Source: Paragonimus skrjabini miyazakii
Lineage: Eukaryota; Platyhelminthes; Trematoda; Plagiorchiida; Troglotrematidae
Assembly (NCBI GenBank): GCA_014338405.1
Contig: JTDE01002052.1
Location: 8,576 to 72,575, forward strand
Reading direction: 5' to 3'
DNA length: 64,000 nucleotides
The notes below the pieces were generated by a model. The model had not been told where the DNA came from, made no database searches, and saw only the letters and a program-made list of their open reading frames with translations. Position numbers and translations under genes: made by a program. Positions within the stretch are counted from its first letter, which is position 1, and each line of letters starts with the position of its first letter. Of the stretch, positions 57,131-64,000 are shown one piece after another.

Positions 57131-58470
57131 ATCATTAGAAAAGCCAACTGCAGAACAACATATCTACTACGCGCATATACTCACCATCCGACTTTGGAAC
57201 ACAACATAAATGAGTGACAAGCACTTTGACCCCAAGAATTCTACTTGTCGTTCCAATTGTACGTTTGTCAGTCAATACCATATAAGTCGTCATCAGAACA
57301 GTGCAAAGGTGAGTTCGCAAGGCCCAGTTCACGTGGAATGTTCCGCCACCATACTTCTGTTAATCCGAATTTAAACAGTGACCAGAGTGACTCAGCTGAA
57401 AGGCGAAGAAGTTATGAATAATCGTCCAGTCACGCAATGAGCGGTTTGTTATGTAACGGTGACTATAAAAGGTATATAGTCCAGAAGAGCGCTGATTTTC
57501 CATAAAGTGGAGACCGTTGTTGATCGAAATTACTGCCAGTCTATGATCTCTCTTCTTTCACCGCTTCCATTTCTACTTTACGAATGTGCAACATGAGCTT
57601 AAGGCCCTACAGTGATTTTATACGGTTTCAACACTTTGAGGGAATCGGTCAGTCTTGCATTGCTCAATAGAAAACACACAGATAGCCTAATTTTCAACAC
57701 GACATGCGTACGAGTATAATTGGTCCTGAAACAATATCTTGTTTGATTCACTATCTAAACCGATGGACGTAAATGGGGTACGACGCGTATCTCACGATGC
57801 GCTGACGTGCAAAGGGACGATGAATGTCGAATAGTTCACCTTTTCACTGTTCCGTAGAAACGACTACCCATAATTAGATGACTAAGAAACTTTAGGATTG
57901 ACAGCCAATCATGTTTGAACATGGAAAAAAAAATCTTCTGCAGGTCGTTTACAGCTTGTTGTCAATTTTGCACAGACCGTTAGCCTGATTTTGCGTCATG
58001 GCAAGTAGATCAGCATATGACTATGAGCTGTGACAACTGGCTCCAAACAAAACGAACGAAAACAGAGTGGAAGAGAAACTAAAAGAAATAAGTTTAATTC
58101 TATGAAATAACTATCTAAGAAATGCTACGACCAGCGGTACACTGCTGATTTAATTTCGTCCTTGTGAGAATCTTAGTCGGGTTGTCCAAACCAACAGGCT
58201 ATCATCATGTGCATCGCGTCCTGAGTAAGGTTGAAAGAAACGTACGAAGGAGTAAGTAGTGTGATTGGAAAATTACGACAGACGATCTGATTGTTAGTGA
58301 CTGAAAGCAAGAAAGGCTGACTTGGAAACAGCCGGTAAGTCAACACAATCCCCAGATGTCAACCAACTTTTGAACTATTACCAAAAACCGTTTCAAAAAA
58401 AGACTGGAAATTATCCAGTGTCAATTAAGAGGAGATATGTAGTAAAGCATGTGGTAAATACAGAACGTAC

Positions 58471-58716
58471 TTGTAAGAAATCGGTAGGCACAACACTGGC
58501 CAGCTGAGTGGACCGATTTGGTTTGATGGAAGTCGAGGAGGCGCTGAGAACTGTGTCCTGTAGTTCTGATAGCACGGAGTTAATATCAAGCTCGTCAACC
58601 GAGGGCCAGGCATCCGGACGAATTGTTACCAATGGACAATCCCAGCGGTTCGAAGCTTGAGGAGGCTCAAAACGGGTAACCATATCTGAAATGACCTCGT
58701 GCGGATAGCGGTCTAG
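58471..58716 (-). CDS. KTI12: KTI12 homologue, penultimate exon
   Basis: The - strand reads ttccacag acceptor | CTAGACCGC (LDRYPHEVISDMV) starting at 58716, and ends LQ | gtacgt at 58471. It is 82 codons, phase 0 at both ends. MVTRFEPPQASNRWDCPLV (about 58689-58633) is the KTI12 hallmark in which a helix with R-F-E-x-P is followed by N-R-W-D-x-P-L. The rest is a variable linker ending VPTDFLQ, which joins KLERFTQ of the next exon just as the linker joins the C-terminal helix in other animals. The Walker A P-loop and Switch parts of the ATPase lie upstream, right of this exon; I could not find them by 64000, so they are probably beyond the window. The gene is convergent with YTHDF. Confidence 0.9.
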
Positions 58717-58764
58717 CTGTGGAATAATGCACGGTGTTCGTAAGCAAACGATTAATTCAAGCAA

Positions 58765-60980
58765 CTTTACATACTATGTGATAAAACCACCAATTTACAT
58801 TAGCGAAAATCCAACGCACTGTGATCGTACACTAAAGTTAGCCTAAACTTCCGTTTAAGCACTGGTCTAGTATTTGTTGGCTAGTGGCGTCACGTGTGGG
58901 CCGAACAGTGTCAAGTTGTTCGACTACACACACGCACAGGCTATCGTAGAACTCGGCAAAATGTTACGAAGTTAACAAATGGTACAAACAACGGTGGTCA
59001 GAAATAGAGGATTTACAAGGGCCAGATCACTTAATCGTACCTTCTAATGACAGAATATAACTGGCAGTCATTGCAGGTGTTGCATACATCACTGACTGTA
59101 GACAGTCGTTTTCACTGCGGTGTTTAAAGCATAATGATATTTTTTGATATGCACTGTTCAACAAGGGGACAGTCTTTTCAGATTTCAGCCGATCAATTCG
59201 ACCTAGAATTTAGTAATTTTAACTCACATGAGACACATCTGATTTGTAAGATTGAGCACATGCTGACGTGACCAAGATGTGCAAAATGGGTCAGCGATCA
59301 GCTATAGGGCACAAACATCAAGCTCAGCTTGTTCGATTCCGAGAGCTGACACCACAACTGTCCTGTTAACATCAATCGATAACCCCGGGACTTAGGCTTC
59401 TCAATCAAGTTGAAATCAGAATTTATTAAATTCATTGAGCAACGTTTTTATGACTAAAAAGCAGTGAGATATTTGGTTGATGTTAATTGAGCATCACTCA
59501 CATTTAATCGCAGGCCCCTCGGCCGCTGTCGAGAAGAGGGATTAGAGTTGAACTTTGCCCTTGTTAAAGTTTGTCAGTAGAGCACGGCCTGATCACATTT
59601 ACTTGTTAATAATGCTCAGCTTGCCCAAGCGTCTCGAGGAGACATAACGATTATTCCACTAACTCCGCTAAACAACTTCACAAGAAGGGCTTCTAAGTCT
59701 GATATGGTAGTTCAGTAGTGCCTAGCGTGAGGTCAATAACGCAACAAAAACACTGCTGTCTCATGTAAACGTGGACAGAAGTTAAAAGCTCGGTCGTGGC
59801 AAACGTATGCACTACCGATGAGTTCTAACGAAGCAAAATTGAGGTCTAGTATTTTTTCGAAACGAGCTGGCTGTCGTAATGCGAAATCTGTGATAAAATA
59901 TAAGTAACTTTCATGCTGTGTCGCCCAAATAACAGTATTCATCTAGTCACTATCTCTCATGAGACTCTGCATGTGATCCCCAATACTTTACCTGACCCAA
60001 AACGATTCCATAAAGTTCTACAGACTAACTAGAAAAGGTCAAAAACTTCGTCAGTTAATTCCAATGTAAAAGGCGGACAAACCAACGGTTCGGAAATTGA
60101 AATCTCTGATTACATTCCAGAACACTGTGCTGAGATACTCGAGGCGTTCACAACCAGGGCGCTAACAACTGACGCTCAATGGTGAACAGCCTCACGATTC
60201 AAGCTGTCTGCAATCTAGTCAAGTTGAATGGTTGTATCGATGTTTTTCCTTCACACGCTTAACAGCTCGAACTATAAAAAGTTACAGCGAGCAAACCTAC
60301 CCCTAATGTGGTCATACTGACAGTCACTAAACAGAAGCACTTCGGATGCCGACATAACAAACGTCGCTCGTGAAAGAGCGAGACGTATAGCGTGACTGTG
60401 GTTGCTACACTGCCCTATCATTGCGAAACTTGGCCCCCCGCGTCGGGGATGTGCATCGGTTATTTAGTTCCGACAATCAGTATTGTGTCGTATGGTCCTT
60501 GTGGCGGCAATACAATGACAGCACTAGCGGTGTGTGTGGAACAAATATTCTCTTTTGGACGAAGTAGGTTCACTCCATCGATTGAGATGCATTAGTCACA
60601 TCCTAAGTATGCCTACCCAGAGCAGCCATATCGCACGTATTCACACTCTCTGATTGTAGCTGAATAAGAAACAGTCGAATGGACGGCCCACGACTTAGTG
60701 TAAATATGAATTAATTTAGGCTTCTGTTGATTTTACCCGGCTTACCGATCAGAGGCCAATATATAGTGTCGTAAGTTACAAGCTAGGAAGGACAGAGCTG
60801 AAAATCGGGGTCAATGATGGGCATACTGTATGTGATCGTGTTTGAACTAGTTTGACCACGTCTAGGCAAAATTGACGAGATTCGAATCACTTGCACTTGG
60901 TGAAACACACTTATAATAGACATCACGGACGCCTGGCGTACGGAGACAAGGTGGGACCGTGAAATATCCATCCTGGCAAT
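58765..60980. other. KTI12 intron or upstream region, mostly unrecognised
   Basis: No P-loop exon of KTI12 could be seen on the - strand here. Apart from the SINE at 59716-59895, the open frames (59733-59942 -, 60392-60595 +, 60783-61056 -) lack motifs. Confidence 0.4.
59716..59895 (+). mobile_element. tRNA-derived SINE (copy 2), decayed hammerhead
   Basis: It aligns with 36429-36620: gtgcctagcgtgaggtcaat at 59718-59737 against gtgcctaacgtgaggtcaat, then tatgcactaccgatgagttc against tatgcactactgacgagctc, then gaggtctagtatt against gagtctagtgctt. The hammerhead site (59809-59852) keeps stem I in part and the GUC triplet (59844-59846), but the core reads ccgatga instead of ctgatga, and the gaaa after stem II reads caaa. 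It should not cleave. The tRNA-like boxes are also worn. Confidence 0.65.
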
Positions 60981-60989
60981 GATAGCATT

Positions 60990-62341
60990 TTGTAGCAATA
61001 GGACTCAGTAATGGAGATGGTGTATCTCTGCTTGGGCTCACACCTAAAGACCTCATATATTACTGAAAGGGTACATGTGGGTTTCTATAAACCATTGTGA
61101 CAAGTGGTTAACCAAAAACCTTATTTGCCTACGGATAGGGAAGCCAACACAATCCATTACAATGCTTTGCGCAGAATAACGTCTTTAGGCTACAATCAAA
61201 CTTTAGTAATGACAGACTTTAATCGTCAGGGGCTAGAGCTCATGAATTGGTCAGCCAATGGTGAGACACTTTTCTCTGTTGAGAAGTTACCTGATGCCGT
61301 AATTGAAACTTATTTCAGCATATCCAAGAGCATACCAATTGGCGAGTCGGTTAGGAAAAACCGTGCCTTGATTATATTTTCACCAACATGGTTGACATGA
61401 ACGGTAATCTAAAAGTTACAGCTTCTCTTGATTGCAGTGATCAGGGAACAAATGAACGTGACTGGCTATAGGGAAATAGACAACATATTCTTCAGAACCT
61501 TAGTCTAAGCGCCTAGCATAAAACGATTTTGCAGCGACGAAAAAACAGTTCTGCAGCGTTGAACGGCTAGCCCCATCATCCACCTCAGCCTACAACAGCA
61601 CTGGCAGGGCATCGTTGAGGAAATCATTGACGTTGTTAACAGCTAGATCATGATAGTGTTTCTGACCAAGTGAAAAAACGTGACGCCTAAAATATAGAAT
61701 CGAACGTCTGATTACATTGAAACCTCCAGCACGAAACAGGTGCCGACTGTGACGGACACAACTTGCCTTTCATGAGTACGTCGCCTGGCGTGGTGATACC
61801 ACGGCTAAAGTAAGGGAGGATTAGTTTTGCTATCAGCATGGTCTTGTTCAAACACTAAAGATTAACGTGGAACCCCTTAGGGTTCATCTTTAATATTTGA
61901 GCCACGTTTGTTCCATGTTAAAATCGCGGGACACACTGGGAGTAAGACAGGCAGCTCACAACTTAAAACCACAGATGAGTACCAATACAGATGAAGAGAC
62001 GGCCAACGACCTGAGTGAACCTAACATGAGCGTGCATAGTCGCCCTTCATGAGGGACTTTTGAGCACATAGGAGGCAGCTTATTTGAACTATCCCAAACA
62101 TTAGCTTCACAGATCAGAAATAAATGAAAAAGCCTACCAGCTCACAAGTCTTCCGGTCATCCTGAGAAGCCCTGTCAGTGAATCACGAAAACCAACAGCA
62201 GTACGTGTTGGTCGTCTCTTATCGAGTAACCATCTACGGAAAACTGGAAGTAGCACACTTATCTTTTAGAGTGGATGTAGAGAAGATCCAAAAATCTACC
62301 AGCCAATAGTAATATTCCTAGTGGTCTTCAAAATAAAGAAA
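60990..62341 (+). mobile_element. CR1-like non-LTR element B, 5' and middle part
   Basis: Homologous to element A in the same orientation. The endonuclease is at 61000-61400: VYLCLGSHLKTSYIT near 61021, and the open frame 61104-61400 with ALRRITSLGYNQTLVMTDFN (the GDFN motif changed to TDFN), ELMNWSANGET and LIIFSPTW. The middle part is near 61690-61985 (ERLITLK, AGHTGSKTGSSQLKTT). The RT start is near 62120-62340, aligned with 14570-14800. It breaks off near 62341 and resumes at 63574, where a PLE-related insertion ends. Endonuclease Asp/Gly changes, stops and frameshifts show it is dead. Confidence 0.72.
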
Positions 62342-62344
62342 ACC

Positions 62345-63573
62345 CTAGGTATTTGATCGCTCGTCGAAATTAGCATTTAGGTGACAGGTAGTTAGTCATC
62401 AAACGTGGTGATATCATCAGTGTGCAGAGGCTTAAGGGTGCAGATTTGAACATAAAAGCCGGTGGAATTTGCCTACTATCTATCCCCATATCTGAAAGTA
62501 ACTTGATAATTTGATCAAACTTCTGATTAGTTACGTCAAGTTGTTTTGGAACTTTAATTGATTTTCTGTCGTTTTACAACTTTTAACCCGGCGCCTCATT
62601 GGTCATTTGCTATTGCTGATAACGGAAGAAAAAAACACCTGTATCGTGTATTTCTTCCCAATGGATATCCGCAAGAATTGATCGGATTGAGTATACTGCA
62701 GAATGAGAAAAACCCAACACCAAAAGCAATTATTCTACCACATAACCAAAACCGGACCGTAGGACTACAGTGACCATACAGTATCACGCTAACATAAACC
62801 AACAACAACTTTATGAAGAATACTTTCAAAAACAAAGGAATAATTCAAATCTACCGATAAGACAGATGTTGCACACGAAATCGAATGCGATGACTACTGA
62901 AAACACTACATCGGTCGACATAGGTGAAGATTACCTATGTGAATACATGACAACTAATTAGCTATTAATAGACACGGTCAATTTTGGTTGATCTCGGTTT
63001 AACAGAATCGAAATGGACGTGTTCCACTTGAGCTCTGCTAGAATTTTTATTCGGACAAGCATCAAACACGTACGAGTGTCTTGAAGTGTGATATTCATCA
63101 ACCGGTTCAATAAACAAACACAATTTATGGATCCATATGGATCAAAGACTTGAGAGGATGAAACGCAATTATGCCAACATGCTGGTATAACAGAACGCAC
63201 CAGGTGAACAGATCGTCTCGGTGGTCAAGACTGGACAGTGGATAACCAATCGGCTGGCAGTTCGAAAACGAAGGCTTGATATAGTCATTCAAAAGAAAAG
63301 AATCAACCAATCAAATTTCAGGTCAAAGTCCAACAACAATGATCAATGAGGTTTCAGATCAAAAGTCCACAAGCAACGGAGGAAAAAGGCGACTTCAGAC
63401 TAACAAGTCAATTCGCTTTCGTATATGGAAGCACGTGTTCATCAAACTTTATGCTTAAATTTCTCCACAATGATAGTGTCATTTCTTCAAGTGATGAAAC
63501 GTCTGCAACCTAAACACGGCGGATAGTCGAAAACCCAAACAATCAACCCGAGCCCCCAAATAAACCATAAATG
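62345..63573 (+). mobile_element. PLE-related insertion with inverted terminal repeats
   Basis: The segment splits CR1-like element B between gtggtcttcaaaata (62320-62334) and atggagagcttactag (63573-63588), two pieces contiguous in element A at 14795-14826. It starts with a decayed direct copy of the PLE terminal repeat (62360-62440) and ends with an inverted copy (63455-63573). Inside, the + frame 62558-62773 shows LYRVFLPNGYPQELIGLSI and PKAIILPHNQ, matching the end of a PLE RT before the GIY-YIG nuclease. No intact nuclease was recognised. Other frames (62958-63200 -, 63125-63310 -) remain unassigned. Confidence 0.6.
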
Positions 63574-63920
63574 GAGAGCTTACTAGTTGACTCTGTCTGA
63601 GTCAAGGTACCCAATAATAAGAACCAACACATCTACCGCCAAGCATATACGGCTGTTAAAAATATACCGAATGCTCATCAATTTTGATGAAGGTTGCCAC
63701 CAAAGTGCATAATGCGTGCTTCAACCAAACCTGTTGTTAACAATGACCGTGCAGTCAAGGAATCTCTACAAATACGGCTTCAATGAACGCTTGCTAAAGT
63801 GGCAAGAGGGTCATCAAACTAAACGTCAAGCGAATGGACAGTTATAAGGCTGGGTCACTGTCAACAGTGGCGTTCCACGAGAATCTATCTTAAGATATCT
63901 TTATTCATTTCTCTATTCTT
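63574..63920 (+). mobile_element. CR1-like element B, reverse transcriptase part
   Basis: It resumes as ggagagcttactagttgactct, matching 14811-14832 of element A. It then shows LYKYGFNERLLKWQEGHQTK (about 63763-63822), DWVTV-type segment GWVTVNSGVP near 63850-63880 and a decayed LRYLYSF. The palm box is not recognisable. The element probably ends or decays before the window edge. Confidence 0.6.
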
Positions 63921-64000
63921 GAGCTGCTCAGTGTCGCCAAATCACTTACATTGCCATATCTCGACAGGACAAAATCATGGAGACATGTAAAGTGTCCGGA

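Larger units (their letters stand above)
51169..58470 (-). other. Inferred 7.3 kb KTI12 intron
   Basis: On the - strand it runs from a gtacgt donor (58470-58465) to the ccttgcag acceptor ending at 51169. It holds a PLE repeat fragment (51950-52001) and the CFDP2-type LINE at 54270-57130. Between 51340 and 54270, and between 57140 and 58460, I recognise no gene; the open frames there (for example 52213-52464, 53747-54080, 57135-57332) have no motif. Confidence 0.7.

Overview
This is eukaryotic, repeat-laden genomic DNA, most probably from a digenean trematode (flatworm). Reasons: spliced host exons separated by multi-kilobase introns; a CsRn1-type Ty3/gypsy family with the CHCC-style gag finger; several Penelope-like elements (PLEs); RTE/SR2-like and CR1/SR1-like non-LTR elements; and a tRNA-derived SINE carrying a Schistosoma SM-alpha-style hammerhead ribozyme. 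There are no bacterial operons, ribosome binding sites or CRISPR arrays. Three assembly gaps are present (10626-10989, 22018-22117, 41125-42044).

Two host genes can be read, in convergent orientation. On the + strand is a YTHDF-type m6A reader: a low-complexity exon (1611-2840), a 24.1 kb intron, then an exon (26966-27985) with the end of the disordered region and essentially the whole YTH domain. Its short C-terminal exon was not identified. On the - strand is the C-terminal half of KTI12, the Elongator-associated P-loop protein: exons 58716-58471 and 51168-50827, joined across a 7.3 kb intron; the ATPase N-terminus lies beyond the right edge. Both genes act in RNA modification, one reading mRNA m6A and the other supporting tRNA wobble-uridine modification.

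Almost everything else is transposon debris. At 5.6-16.0 kb one CR1-like element is interrupted by two CsRn1-like gypsy elements on the - strand (6382-11130 and about 11427-14453), each with target-site-duplication evidence. At 16.8-22.5 kb lie RTE and BEL/Pao relics. At 28.6-34.0 kb there are PLE pieces, including a minimal PLE hammerhead and an internally deleted PLE. At 35.8 kb there is a near-perfect 54-bp-arm hairpin. At 36.4-36.66 kb a SINE holds an intact hammerhead. At 37.5-41.1 kb an R2/NeSL-like element abuts an RTE element. At 42-49 kb there are RTE tails and PLEs in both orientations. At 54.3-57.1 kb lies a long decayed endonuclease-reverse transcriptase element. At 61-64 kb a second CR1-like copy is split by a PLE fragment flanked by inverted terminal repeats.

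The most interesting material is RNA-level: a complete hammerhead core inside a SINE at 36521-36565 with a decayed sibling at 59.8 kb, a dimer-type PLE hammerhead at 28632-28671, and the foldback at 35814-35945. None of the transposon open frames looks intact, so the retroelements here appear dead. Ribozyme activity is untested and is inferred from sequence only.
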